DNA of 64,000 nucleotides from Neobacillus soli NBRC 102451 (GCF_001591665.1 NZ_BCVI01000007.1:1-64000), one strand, 5' to 3'. Positions 16,549-24,544 are shown, counted from the first letter of the stretch. Notes: generated by a model from the sequence alone, not told the origin. Numbers and translations: made by a program.

Positions 16549-16557
16549 TAGACTATG
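16549..16557 (-). promoter_or_regulatory. Candidate sigma-K -10 box
   Basis: CATAGTCTA on the minus strand, 33 bases before the Gly/Tyr-repeat start, fits CATAnnnTA. A convincing -35 was not found. Confidence 0.3.
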
Positions 16558-16698
16558 TTGAAAGATAGAAAAGGCATGGGCAGATGTCCTATTTTATCTA
16601 TACAAATTGGGAGAAGGAACGTTTTAAAAAAATATGGACTAGGGTAAGCACATCTCGAGACAAAAGTTTCTTAAAAAATTGCACCTTTCTGGATGTTC

Positions 16699-17040
16699 TC
16701 AGCTTTGAGTTAATTTTCTTGGAATATACTCACACATCCATGCTGATATTGGTCTGCGGATTTCATTTCCGCTATCTTGTTCAATTCCACTCCTTTCCAA
16801 AATCCACGTTTCTAATTCTTCAGATAAAGCATTCCTATCTGTTTTAAATACGGCAATTTCTGCGATTGTAGGCGGATAAGGACTATTTCTAATATGATTT
16901 TGAAGATTGCCCATCACTTTTTTATAATCTAATTCCTGGCAAAATTTGAACCAATGGAGCACTGTTTCGCCCCTTGTTAAACAGGAAGAATATACTGATT
17001 CAATTAACACTAAAAGTTTGATTACCTCTTGCTTCGTCAT
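16699..17040 (-). CDS. G39P-like replicative helicase loader/inhibitor
   Basis: 113 residues. The N-terminal 70 residues match the helicase loader/inhibitor domain of phage SPP1 G39P: MTKQEVIKLLVLIESVY, WFKFCQELDYKKVMGNLQNHI and SPYPPTIAEI. G39P-type proteins bind the replicative hexameric helicase and block it until it is loaded (known). C-terminal 40 residues (LETWILERSGIEQ.., ending PRKLTQS) are less typical. No other phage gene lies nearby, so this is an orphan; it may be a domesticated phage gene or the trace of an old integration. Weak RBS. Confidence 0.7.
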   Translation of the reverse strand: MTKQEVIKLLVLIESVYSSCLTRGETVLHWFKFCQELDYKKVMGNLQNHIRNSPYPPTIAEIAVFKTDRNALSEELETWILERSGIEQDSGNEIRRPISAWMCEYIPRKLTQS

Positions 17041-17118
17041 TCAATCACTCCAAAAAATTTTTTTCGTAATTAGACGTTCCACCTGCTAGTTTTTACATAA
17101 TATTCCTTTTACAAACAC

Positions 17119-17149
17119 AAAAAAGAGCTTAGAAGTGGCCTCCAAGCTC
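17119..17149 (-). terminator. Terminator of the decayed sigma/FtsW/NlpC operon
   Basis: Stem GAGCTT (17125-17130) / AAGCTC (17144-17149) with inner pairs, and a minus-strand T run at 17119-17124. Confidence 0.7.
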
Positions 17150-17174
17150 GTTACTATTAATGATAATTCAATGG

Positions 17175-17417
17175 TTATTCCTTCAGGACTCTTTTCGCGC
17201 CAACATAACGATCTTTCCAATATTTTGTATCTAATGGTTGGATGGAAACACCTTTGCTGACTGAGACAGTAATAAATTTGTTATTTCCAAGATAAATCCC
17301 TACAAACGATACATCTTTACCATTCGTATTAAAGAAAACCAAATCTCCTTCTTTAAGGTTCTTCTTTAATAAGGCTTTACCAAGTTTTGTATTGCTCTTT
17401 CGAAGAACGAGGCAGGT
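17175..17417 (-). pseudogene. NlpC/P60 endopeptidase remnant (C-terminal part)
   Basis: Open frame of 80 codons after a stop at 17418-17420, with no start or RBS. The translation contains LKEGDLVFFNTNGKD, FVGIYLGNNKFI and YWKDRYVGAKRV, the C-terminal half of the NlpC/P60 cell-wall peptidase domain. The N-terminal half with the catalytic Cys is gone, and the position of the catalytic His (normally SHVGIY) reads SFVGIY. It abuts the end of the FtsW-like pseudogene. A dead gene that was probably the last gene of the ECF-sigma operon. Confidence 0.8.
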
Positions 17418-17423
17418 TCATTC

Positions 17424-18696
17424 CTAGCTAAAGCGAGTTGAAACAAAATCCTTACGACGGTATACGCTTAACACAACACCGATTAAAATGGCATTAAATA
17501 TGGTAGGCATCAATCCATAGCTTATAAATGGCAAGGACATCGCGGTTGGTGGAAAAAAACCAAATGCCATGCAAATATTGCATACAAGCTGAACCGTATA
17601 AAGTGCAACCGCACCAATTAGTAGAAGTCTTCCATATAAATCGTTTGTTTTAGATTTGACAACAATGATTCTTGCAGCAAATAGTGAGAGTATGAAAACA
17701 AGTCCAATGGCCAAAAGCCAGCCATAGTAGTAGGTAAAGGTTACAAAGACAAAATTTGTTTGAGCGTCCGGGATAAATTCTTGATCCCTAGGGTTACCAA
17801 ACCAGCCCGCTTTTGACATTATTTCTTTTATTCGCAATACCATGAATCCCGCTCCATTTGAATACTTTTCAGGGTTTAATAATGCCAGTAGTCTTTCTCT
17901 TTGATAAACCTGATTCTGAAGAGTGATAATTCCTAAAGCCAGGAGTAAACCTCCTGTTAAACCTGAAACTAACATTATTATTTTTCGGCTAAATTTGCTC
18001 CACCAAAGCATCACAAATACCATCACCGTGTAGATGAATGTAGTTGGAATGTTTTGTGCTGTAAAGAATAAAAAGAAAGGAATTAAAAACAAAAGGACAA
18101 ACTCCCAAACCTTCAACCTTTCGTTATTGAAAAATGTTTCCCCAGGCTAGGAAAAAGAATGGTAAAGCCATTGAGCTTTCAATTGTAATAATAGATGGTA
18201 TTTTTAGCAGCGGAACTCCATTTATTGAGGTATTTGAAAAAACTCTTATACCGATGAGAATGAGCAACCCCGCTGTGTAGAATAACCATCCAAGATTCTT
18301 CCATTTTCGATAATCCAGTAACATGATTCCCAAAGCTGCCGCACCACCAAGTAGGACAGTAATGGTTTTATTGATTAAAAAAGGTGTCTCATTCATATAG
18401 CCAAGCGAAAACATCGGTAAAAATCCGAGACCAAAAGTCGTGACCAACAGGACTAGCAGCAGCCAATCTATTTTTGGCTTATGGAGCTTATTCAGTTGTT
18501 TCCCTAACATGGTAGGGCTCCCCATCTGCTCAACTGCCTTATTCTCTGCCTCTATTTCCGTTAATCCTTTCTCCATCCACAAATTCTTGGCCTCTTTTAA
18601 ATGATAGCCTAATTCATCAGCCACATATTTCTTTGCTTCCTTCGCTTTAATTTGATTGGTGACCTCATTTAAAAAAAGATCTTTTTTATTTTCCAC
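17424..18696 (-). pseudogene. FtsW/RodA-family gene with N-terminal HAAS domain, frameshifted
   Basis: Two overlapping halves form one gene. The first 190 codons (18696-18124) carry an N-terminal HAAS or permease-prefix domain (residues 1-70) and four membrane segments, ending GNIFQ-stop. The second part (to 17424) continues with KVWEFVLLFLIPFFLF and the rest of the SEDS fold. Removing one T from the minus-strand T5 at 18130-18134 joins them as GNIFNNERLKVWEF. In the second half the SEDS catalytic segment (normally TDF) reads TNF. Adjacent genes: PadR upstream by 7 bases. Either true decay or a sequencing error in a homopolymer. Confidence 0.8.
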
Positions 18697-18703
18697 GCCC
18701 GCC

Positions 18704-19114
18704 TCAACCCTCCAATAATTCCTTTAATGCCCAACGTTTTTTCGGATGACTTTTTTCGGCCTTTTGCAATATTTTTCTTCCTTTATCAGTTAACTGATAA
18801 TATTTAGCCCCCGACTCTAGGTCCCATTTTGATTGTAAACACCCGGTCTGTTCCAAACGATGTATTAAAGTATATAAAAATCCTTCGTTGTCTTCGAATT
18901 TTTGAATACCTCGCCCCCTTATGAGTTTGGCTAATTCGAAGCCGGTTTTTTCTTGGGTAAGGATCTGCATGACGGCTAGAAGGATATCTTCCTCCGTTTC
19001 GTCTTGCTTATTAATCTTATCGTGTATTTTTTTACGATGCTCCGCAGTAAAGTTTAATTCCGAAAAAGTAGTTCGATCCAATGACTTTTTTAAATTTTTT
19101 AAACGGTCTTCCAT
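18704..19114 (-). CDS. PadR-family transcriptional regulator
   Basis: 136 residues; start lies 3 bases after the sigma-factor stop, so it is translationally linked. The winged-helix core is ILLAVMQILTQEKTGFELAKLI, then EGFLYTLIHRLEQTGCLQSKW and GAKYYQLTDKGRKILQKAEK, the PadR pattern. It has about 40 extra N-terminal residues. PadR regulators followed by a HAAS-domain membrane protein form a common pair in bacilli. This is the only gene of the operon without a visible lesion. Confidence 0.85.
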   Translation of the reverse strand: MEDRLKNLKKSLDRTTFSELNFTAEHRKKIHDKINKQDETEEDILLAVMQILTQEKTGFELAKLIRGRGIQKFEDNEGFLYTLIHRLEQTGCLQSKWDLESGAKYYQLTDKGRKILQKAEKSHPKKRWALKELLEG

Positions 19115-19117
19115 GCC

Positions 19118-19651
19118 TTATTCCTCCAATCGTTCTTTCAGAAGTTCTTTGGCGCGTTTCAGCCTTGTTTTCACCGTGTTATCACCCGTTTCGGTTAACA
19201 CGGAAATTTCTTTAATCGGCAATTCCTCATAATAAAAGAGATAGATCACTTCTCTGTATTTAATTGGCAGTGTCATGATGGCTGAAATTAATTCATCATC
19301 TGCCTCTTTTTGGATCACAACCTGCTCGACCATTTCTTTTTTCGTTATGTTGTTTGCCGGTTCTTCATCCGTAATGACGACGTTCTTGTTATACCAGCTT
19401 TTCAGGTAATCCTTACAATGATTAATAGCAATGCGCCACAACCAAGTTCGTAACTTAGATTTGCCACTCTATGTATGAAGGGCTTTATAGCACTTGATAA
19501 AGATCTCCTGCGTTAAATCCTCAGCAAGCCCTTTATTTTTGACATAGGAATAAACAAGCTGCAGGATTTCCTGCCCATATCTATCCATAATTTCGTCTAT
19601 TAGTTCTTCCTTATCCACTGTTTCTATCACTTCTGCTGTTAATTCGTCCAC
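19118..19651 (-). pseudogene. ECF-type sigma-70 factor with in-frame amber codon
   Basis: A single frame of 178 codons reads through sigma region 2 (IMDRYGQEILQLVYSYVKNK, LAEDLTQEIFIKCYKALHT) and region 4 (LISAIMTLPIKYREVIYLFYYE, ISVLTETGDNTVKTRLKRAKELLKERL), but a TAG stands at 19469-19471 between HT and SGKSKLRTWLWRI. Related sigma factors have a Tyr there, so TAT/TAC to TAG is the likely change. Start is GTG at 19651 behind a run of 12 G. As written the protein is cut before the -35-recognition region 4. Restart downstream (TTG 19441) would lack region 2. Confidence 0.85.
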
Positions 19652-19657
19652 AATTGG

Positions 19658-19669
19658 CCCCCCCCCCCC
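19658..19669 (-). promoter_or_regulatory. Homopolymer G12 in the sigma-factor ribosome binding region
   Basis: Twelve C on the plus strand (19658-19669) read as G12 six bases before the GTG start. Tracts of this kind slip during replication; here a change would alter the Shine-Dalgarno spacing. Confidence 0.6.
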
Positions 19670-19682
19670 TTGCTATATCTTA

Positions 19683-19709
19683 GACGACCTACATCTCCAA
19701 GAAGTTTTT
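19683..19709 (-). promoter_or_regulatory. Candidate ECF-type promoter of the sigma operon
   Basis: On the minus strand AAAAAC (19704-19709), 17 bases, then CGTC (19683-19686), close to the ECF consensus TGAAAC-16/17-CGTC. Suggests former autoregulation. Confidence 0.35.
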
Positions 19710-19774
19710 AAAAAGATATAAAAATCCTTTCCAAACGAAAAAATCAATAGGTAATTGCCCTCTATATTTCCATG

Positions 19775-19818
19775 AAAAAAGGATAGATCAAGCATTAAAA
19801 ACTGCTTTCATCTATCCT
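19775..19818 (-). terminator. Terminator of the SET-domain gene
   Basis: Stem AGGATAGAT (19780-19788) / ATCTATCCT (19810-19818); minus-strand T6 at 19775-19780. Confidence 0.75.
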
Positions 19819-19827
19819 CATTCTTAT

Positions 19828-20229
19828 TTATTCATTTTCGGAATTGCCATTTTCATCTTTATTAAACCAAAGTGGTTCGTTGTCATCTTCATCGCCATTA
19901 TAATTGATGAGGATCTCTTCTCCTGCTTTAATATCCTTGTAAGCGTAGAAGTCAAACGTATGATTTGGAAAATTAATTTCATACGTGGCATTGGGCTGAT
20001 ACGAATGGTTAAATAACATACCATAGCCTAAAACAAATGCCGTGTGGTTGATACCATATTCGAATGCGTAATCAGCTAATAACGTTTTTTCTATATGAAC
20101 ATGTTCCTCATTGGGATAAGCAATAACCGGCGCTTCATGAATTAACTCACCTTTTGCAATATCTTGTGTCGCAAATACCCCTCTATTAAATTCCCCATCA
20201 CTTAGCTTTGAAGATTTAATCTCAATCAT
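19828..20229 (-). CDS. SET domain protein
   Basis: 133 residues from the ATG at 20229, with AGGTG 6 bases upstream; the GTG at 20238 overlaps that RBS. SET-domain landmarks are RGVFATQDIAKGELI (N-terminal), GYGMLFNHSYQPNATYE (the NHS..PN knot motif) and FYAYKDIKAGEEILINY (C-terminal GEE..xY). SET proteins are lysine methyltransferases in eukaryotes; bacterial stand-alone SETs are mostly untested. The tail is acidic (EDDNEPLWFNKDENG). Substrate unknown. Confidence 0.85.
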   Translation of the reverse strand: MIEIKSSKLSDGEFNRGVFATQDIAKGELIHEAPVIAYPNEEHVHIEKTLLADYAFEYGINHTAFVLGYGMLFNHSYQPNATYEINFPNHTFDFYAYKDIKAGEEILINYNGDEDDNEPLWFNKDENGNSENE

Positions 20230-20321
20230 GTTAATCACCTATAACGTTCTTTCCAGTAGAGTTTTTAATCATAATAAGCTTGCCATTTTCTAATCCAGAA
20301 AGCAAATGTTTTTTCTTTCCA

Positions 20322-20336
20322 TGGTGCCTGACACCA
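20322..20336. repeat. Intergenic palindrome copy
   Basis: TGGTGCCTGACACCA, the reverse complement form of the dispersed repeat, between divergent SET and 20436 genes. Confidence 0.9.
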
Positions 20337-20435
20337 AGAGAAAAAAATATATTCCTTTGGTCGATTATCTAAAACAGTCATTTTTTCAGATAGAAAGCAT
20401 AAAATGGAATATACGTTCGTAGGGAGGCGAGGATT

Positions 20436-20840
20436 TTGTTAAAAAACAATCAGTCCTTGATAACAGGTGAGATGTTGGTCAGGTATTACGAGCTAAATAA
20501 GCAGAAAAAAGAAATTGAAATTGAAATGAATGAATTAAAAGATCTTTTTCAAACTTATTTTAACAATTTAGTGGGTTCAAATCATAAAGGGGAAATAATG
20601 ATTAGCGGCTACAAGCTGCAACGGCAAATTCGAAAAACAGAAAAATATAATGAGGAAGTAACCGTTAAAAGGCTAGAGGAATTACAGTTGAATGATTTAC
20701 TTCAGGTAGTAAAAAAACCTGACGATACAAAAATTAAAGCTGCCCTTAATTTAGGATTACTAAGTTCTAATCAATTAGAGGACTGTATCACAACAACATA
20801 CTCCCCCGCCATATCCGTTAAACCGTTAACACCGAGATAA
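20436..20840 (+). CDS. Conserved Bacillus-type protein of unknown function
   Basis: 134 residues, TTG start after GGGAGGCGAGG. N-terminal half is a likely coiled coil (YYELNKQKKEIEIEMNEL), followed by FNNLVGSNHKGEIMISGYKLQRQIRKTEKY and a C-terminal VKKPDDTKIKAALNLGLLSS. Soluble, Lys-rich; the layout recalls small phage-type or recombination-mediator proteins but no catalytic motif is seen. Function not known. Strong terminator follows. Confidence 0.65.
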   Translation: MLKNNQSLITGEMLVRYYELNKQKKEIEIEMNELKDLFQTYFNNLVGSNHKGEIMISGYKLQRQIRKTEKYNEEVTVKRLEELQLNDLLQVVKKPDDTKIKAALNLGLLSSNQLEDCITTTYSPAISVKPLTPR

Positions 20841-20864
20841 GGACCTTTAGAAAAAGAGTCATTA

Positions 20865-20905
20865 AAAGAACTCACAACCACCTATTAGATGGTTGTGGGT
20901 TCTTT
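20865..20905. terminator. Terminator between convergent genes
   Basis: 16-bp stem (20865-20880 / 20890-20905) with one wobble pair, T-rich 3' flank; serves the 20436 gene and possibly the small gene ending at 20912. Confidence 0.8.
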
Positions 20906-20911
20906 CTAAGT

Positions 20912-21064
20912 TTATTCCGAAATTTTTGTGCTCTCATCTCGTAAATGAGCGGAGCCACTTGATGTACCTTCATTAATGACACGGTCAATATCTAGATAGG
21001 GCTTGCCACGTATGGCATCATTAGAAATGATATTGACCGATTCTTTCTTACCGTCCTCCGTCAT
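20912..21064 (-). CDS. Small hydrophilic protein, 50 residues
   Basis: ATG at 21064 has TTGGAGG 10 bases upstream, and the frame ends in TAA just before a terminator. Translation begins MTEDGKKESVNIISND and contains AIRGKPYLDIDRVINEG, then a Ser/Gly-rich and charged tail. No Cys, no membrane helix. The context (good RBS, own terminator) favours a real gene; the sequence looks like small sporulation-associated proteins, but I cannot name it. Confidence 0.65.
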   Translation of the reverse strand: MTEDGKKESVNIISNDAIRGKPYLDIDRVINEGTSSGSAHLRDESTKISE

Positions 21065-21158
21065 AAATGACTGCCTCCAATTTTCCACCTCTTATTAGTA
21101 AAACCACAGTTCCACTAAAATATAGTTTGTGTAATCTTGACCTGGTTAATCCACCTAA

Positions 21159-21494
21159 TTAATCAGTGTTTAGTTTTTTTAAAATATAACAGGTTCCATC
21201 TTCCGCAAAAAATAAATTTTCCCCCTGTTTCACATTGAAATAAATGTTCTGTTTGTCATAAATCAGCTTTGCTACTTTTTCAAACTGCTCCACTAATTCG
21301 ATAGTAGGATTAATTATCACATCATCTTTTCCATTTGCGGTCACAAATCCTTTTGGATTACTTTTCCTTTCGGGTTTTAATTCAGTATTCCACTTACCAT
21401 AAAGAAGAATTGTACATGCTGTAAACCTTGTTTTTCTGTTTTGAACGGACCATATCTTCCGACAATTACACCGATGTATTTTGAATTTCATCAT
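21159..21494 (-). CDS. Hypothetical protein with Cys-rich N terminus
   Basis: 111 residues, two tandem ATG codons with AAGAAGG upstream. N-terminal CNCRKIW (Cys9, Cys11) and Cys27 could bind metal; the middle is basic (NTELKPERKSNPKGFVTANGK), and the C-terminal part IELVEQFEKVAKLIYDKQ..NLFFAEDGTCYILKKL is alpha/beta. Family not recognised. Single gene. Confidence 0.5.
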   Translation of the reverse strand: MMKFKIHRCNCRKIWSVQNRKTRFTACTILLYGKWNTELKPERKSNPKGFVTANGKDDVIINPTIELVEQFEKVAKLIYDKQNIYFNVKQGENLFFAEDGTCYILKKLNTD

Positions 21495-21661
21495 CTAATA
21501 CCTTCTTTCCATGATAATGAATGAAAAATTCAAAATAAGCATTATAGTAATTATATTCACCCAGTTACAAATTTATTTATATAAATCTAGGTCCGGAATA
21601 TGGTTTGTATACCACCTACGATTACACATGATTAAAATTTTGATGCAAAGGGGAATTGAAT

Positions 21662-21787
21662 ATGTCTGATGATCTTAATTTTAATGGAAATTGTCGCGAA
21701 GCAGTGGAGTTTTACGCTCACGCTTTTGGAACCAATGAAAAAAGAATAGGTAATTTAATAAAAAGGGCTAAAGAACCTTTCTATTAA
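21662..21787 (+). pseudogene. VOC/PhnB-like protein remnant (N-terminal stub)
   Basis: A good RBS (AAAGGGG) and ATG lead into NFNGNCREAVEFYAHAFGT, the typical first strand-helix of PhnB-like VOC (glyoxalase-fold) proteins. The frame departs after FGTNEKRIGN and stops at 41 residues instead of the usual 140 or so. The rest of the gene has been deleted, and the stub reads straight into a terminator. Confidence 0.75.
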
Positions 21788-21812
21788 AGAAAAGAATCTC
21801 TAGCCTTTTTAC
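21759..21812. terminator. Bidirectional terminator
   Basis: Arms AAAAGGGCTA (21761-21770) and TAGCCTTTTT (21801-21810) with an inner TTCT/AGAA pair, between the VOC stub and the convergent YbaK gene. Confidence 0.65.
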
Positions 21813-21814
21813 GT

Positions 21815-22339
21815 TTATCCTTCGATCTGTTGCATTACTTTTGTAGGCTTTTCGCCTTCCTCCCAACCTTTGCAAACATCTATCCATTCCCTAGCAAATG
21901 AAAATTGGAATAATTCATCCTTTGATAATTCAATGGCGGAATTGCTGCTGCCACAAGCTGGGTATAGTGTCTCGAACCGTTTCATGGAAACATCGAGGTA
22001 AACCTCAAGATTATTTTTTAGGCCAAAAGGGCAAACACCGCCAATGGCATGTCCCGTTTGTTCAAGCACCTCATCAGGCGTGAGCATCCGTGCCTTGAAG
22101 CCAAATTTTTGCCGAAACTTCTTGTTATCAATCTTTGCATCACCGGCAGCGACAATCAAGATGGCTGTTTCCTCTGCTCCCCTAAAGGATAAGGTCTTGG
22201 CAATACGTGCTGGGATGACACCAATTGTGTCGGCAGCTTGATGCACTGTAGCACTCGATGTTTGAAATTCCATTACGTCCATATCACGATTCCATTGTTT
22301 AAAATGGGTTTTTACACTTTCTAATGACACCTTATTCAT
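21815..22339 (-). CDS. YbaK/EbsC-family aminoacyl-tRNA deacylase
   Basis: 174 residues from the ATG at 22339 (MNKVSLESVKTHF); the longer open frame upstream has no RBS and overlaps the SUKH gene. Trans-editing domain that hydrolyses mischarged Cys- or Ala-tRNAPro in relatives (known). Features: IPARIAKTLSFRG, ILIVAAGDAKIDNKKF with the conserved Lys and Asp, and GHAIGGVCPFGLK (GGxxPFG motif). Closest in layout to B. subtilis YwhH. Cytoplasmic, single gene. Confidence 0.88.
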   Translation of the reverse strand: MNKVSLESVKTHFKQWNRDMDVMEFQTSSATVHQAADTIGVIPARIAKTLSFRGAEETAILIVAAGDAKIDNKKFRQKFGFKARMLTPDEVLEQTGHAIGGVCPFGLKNNLEVYLDVSMKRFETLYPACGSSNSAIELSKDELFQFSFAREWIDVCKGWEEGEKPTKVMQQIEG

Positions 22340-22424
22340 CCTTTCCCTATCGGTATTACCGAGAATATTAACATACTTTAAAGGGAAAAAGCGAAGAGAT
22401 GAATTGTAAAATGAAACTAGCTTC

Positions 22425-22859
22425 CTAAACACCAATTCTAGATGTAACCCATCCCTCAATAAAATCCTCTAACGAAGACGCAATCCACCTGCGACTATCA
22501 CATTCATGGTCCCAAACAAATACATCCTCTTTTTGAATGACCCCATTTAATATCGCCAAACCGAATAAATCCCCATTTCCAGCATCAGAAAAGAACAGTA
22601 AATGATCAAAAGGCATATACAAATCTTTGAAATCCCTATCCTTTCTCAGCGATAAGTTGTCTCTGATGATTTGTTTAGTCGACCATATTAGCGGGCTGTT
22701 AAATTCATCGAATACCCCGTTCGTTTCACTAAAGAGGTTAATCAAATCAATGGGAAGCTCAACGTTAAGCTGTTCTTTGATTTCATTTAGTTCCGATTTT
22801 GTAGCGGGGTTTTTAAAATAGTAGTCTGGTGAGATTTTATTAATAAAATTCATCCACAT
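22425..22859 (-). CDS. SMI1/KNR4 (SUKH) family protein
   Basis: 144 residues, ATG with AGAGAGG upstream. SUKH pattern: ELNEIKEQLNVELPIDLINLFSETNGV near the N terminus, then LLFFSDAGNGDLFGLAI and FVWDHECDSRRWIASSLEDFIEGW. The family includes immunity proteins for contact-dependent and other polymorphic toxins (known), as well as stand-alone members. No toxin gene is adjacent, so function is open. Overlaps the reading frame but not the chosen start of the ybaK gene. Confidence 0.85.
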   Translation of the reverse strand: MWMNFINKISPDYYFKNPATKSELNEIKEQLNVELPIDLINLFSETNGVFDEFNSPLIWSTKQIIRDNLSLRKDRDFKDLYMPFDHLLFFSDAGNGDLFGLAILNGVIQKEDVFVWDHECDSRRWIASSLEDFIEGWVTSRIGV

Positions 22860-23037
22860 AGAATTTCAACCTCTCTATTATTTATTGAATTTTTTAGGTT
22901 AGCTACTCGAAGAAAATTCATTCGTATGTATTACTAGCAAACTCAAAACACTTTGCTAGCACAGCGATAATAAAGCAATAGCAACCATGAGTACCCTTCC
23001 TATCAATTAATTCCCCTGTACTAACGATAACAACACC

Positions 23038-23424
23038 TTATTCCCAAATTTTACATTGCTGTTCAATTCCCTTAAGACTAATCCTGCCCCGCTGCATCAT
23101 TGGCGGGCAGCACGTGTTGTACTGCTGGATTTTCTTATTAATTTCATCTATCAATCTATTTAACTCCGTTTCCTTAGTAGCTTCTTCTTTTAATTTTGAT
23201 GCCTTAGCAAGTTCTTGTTTTATCTCCTTTTGCAAAGCTGCAAATGGTGGCAAGTATCCTGCTTCCCGGGCTGTATTGACGAAACTGGAATAGGAATCAC
23301 CTGAAAGTATCCGGGATGGCAGTGGTTTGCCGAATCCCGGGTGTTTTTTCATTTCCTCATCTAAATTGTAATCACTCGAAACTTGATCCATCCAATTCAC
23401 ATGACCATCTTTCTTTTCAGCCAT
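23038..23424 (-). CDS. DUF1992 (DnaJ-homologue subfamily C28 conserved domain) protein
   Basis: 128 residues from ATG 23424 with AGGAG upstream. The DUF1992 core is visible: HPGFGKPLP near residue 29, SGDSYSSFVNTAREAGYLPPFAALQKEI, then a charged helix, and INKKIQQYNTCCPPMMQRGRISL. In animals the domain is fused to a J-domain; bacterial ones stand alone with unknown function. Soluble. Confidence 0.88.
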   Translation of the reverse strand: MAEKKDGHVNWMDQVSSDYNLDEEMKKHPGFGKPLPSRILSGDSYSSFVNTAREAGYLPPFAALQKEIKQELAKASKLKEEATKETELNRLIDEINKKIQQYNTCCPPMMQRGRISLKGIEQQCKIWE

Positions 23425-23616
23425 CAATAGTCATCTCCTCTCATGTTCACCCTTTTGGTTTCCTTATTCTCTTATTGTCATTCAAATTCCTTCAAAATAA
23501 GCAAATCCCTATTTATTTTAAAAATAACTTCAAAACCAACTAACAAAATAGTGTTATAATCTTGGTTATATTCATATTTTAAGATTTTGGGATTGTTTCG
23601 TTTTGGAGGGATGTAA

Positions 23617-24528
23617 TTGAATTCGCAAGGTGCAGTCATGTCCTTCCAAAGGACAAAAGGAATTATTTTAGTGCTGATCGCGGCTACTTTTTGGGGAGTT
23701 TCCGGAACGGTGGCCCAATACTTATTTCATCAACAAGGCTTCAGTACAAACTGGCTGGTTGTTACCCGGCTGATTTTCTCAGGAATTGGTTTATTATTGT
23801 TTTCACATACAATAGGGAAACAAAACATTTGGAGCATTTGGAAAAATAAACAGGATGTTGTACGTCTTATCATTTTTGGGATTGTTGGTATGTTTGGTGT
23901 TCAATATACATATTTCGCCGCCATCGAACACGGAAATGCCGCCACGGCAACTGTCTTACAATACCTGGCACCAGTAATTATCGCCTGTTATTTGTGTTTC
24001 CGGGCGAAATTTTGGCCTGCAAAACACGAAGTGATTGCAATTGCCTTCGCACTTTTCGGAACATTTTTACTTGTAACGAAGGGAAATATCCATTCTCTTT
24101 CTATTTCAGGCCCAGCCTTTATCTGGGGAATTCTTTCTGCTTTTGCGCTCGCTTTTTATACCCTCTATCCAGGTGTTTTACTGTCTAAATGGGGGTCACT
24201 GCTAACTGTTGGCTGGGGGATGACGATTGGCGGAATTGGCTTTAGCTTGATTCATCCGCCCTGGCAGTTTCAGGGGTATTGGAGCGTAACGTCTTTTTTA
24301 GCAGTTGTGTTTGTTGTTATATTTGGTACCTTGATTGCCTTTTTTTGTTATATGGAAAGCATGAAATACATTCGGGCATCTGAAGCGAGTCTCCTCGCTT
24401 GTGTTGAGCCGTTATCAGCCGCCTTTTTAGCCGTTGCCTGGCTCCATGTTTCCTTTGGCCCCGCGGAATGGATTGGTTCCTTTGCAATTATTGCCACCAT
24501 CTTTATTTTATCGGCCGTGAAACGGTGA
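23617..24528 (+). CDS. EamA-family (DMT) transporter
   Basis: 303 residues from TTG 23617 (6 bases after GGAGGG); ATG 23638 with its own AAGGTG is an alternative. Ten membrane helices in two five-helix EamA repeats: first from GIILVLIAATFWGVSGTV, second from ISGPAFIWGILSAFALAFYTL. The motif EHGNAATATVLQYLAP and the second-repeat EASLLACVEPLSAAFLAV are typical. Exporter of amino acids or other metabolites in this family; substrate unknown. Convergent with opuAC. Confidence 0.9.
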   Translation: MNSQGAVMSFQRTKGIILVLIAATFWGVSGTVAQYLFHQQGFSTNWLVVTRLIFSGIGLLLFSHTIGKQNIWSIWKNKQDVVRLIIFGIVGMFGVQYTYFAAIEHGNAATATVLQYLAPVIIACYLCFRAKFWPAKHEVIAIAFALFGTFLLVTKGNIHSLSISGPAFIWGILSAFALAFYTLYPGVLLSKWGSLLTVGWGMTIGGIGFSLIHPPWQFQGYWSVTSFLAVVFVVIFGTLIAFFCYMESMKYIRASEASLLACVEPLSAAFLAVAWLHVSFGPAEWIGSFAIIATIFILSAVKR

Positions 24529-24544
24529 TCATCCCAAAAATTGA

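Noticed and set aside
15983..16561. Long plus-strand and minus-strand frames across the Gly/Tyr repeat gene
   Set aside because: Repetitive 36-bp DNA opens several frames. Only the 16082-16516 minus frame has a strong RBS and a sensible protein.
16699..24528. Reading the 16-24 kb region as a prophage or genomic island
   Set aside because: Only one phage-like gene is present; no integrase, structural genes, tRNA or att-like repeats were seen, and the rest are ordinary chromosomal families.
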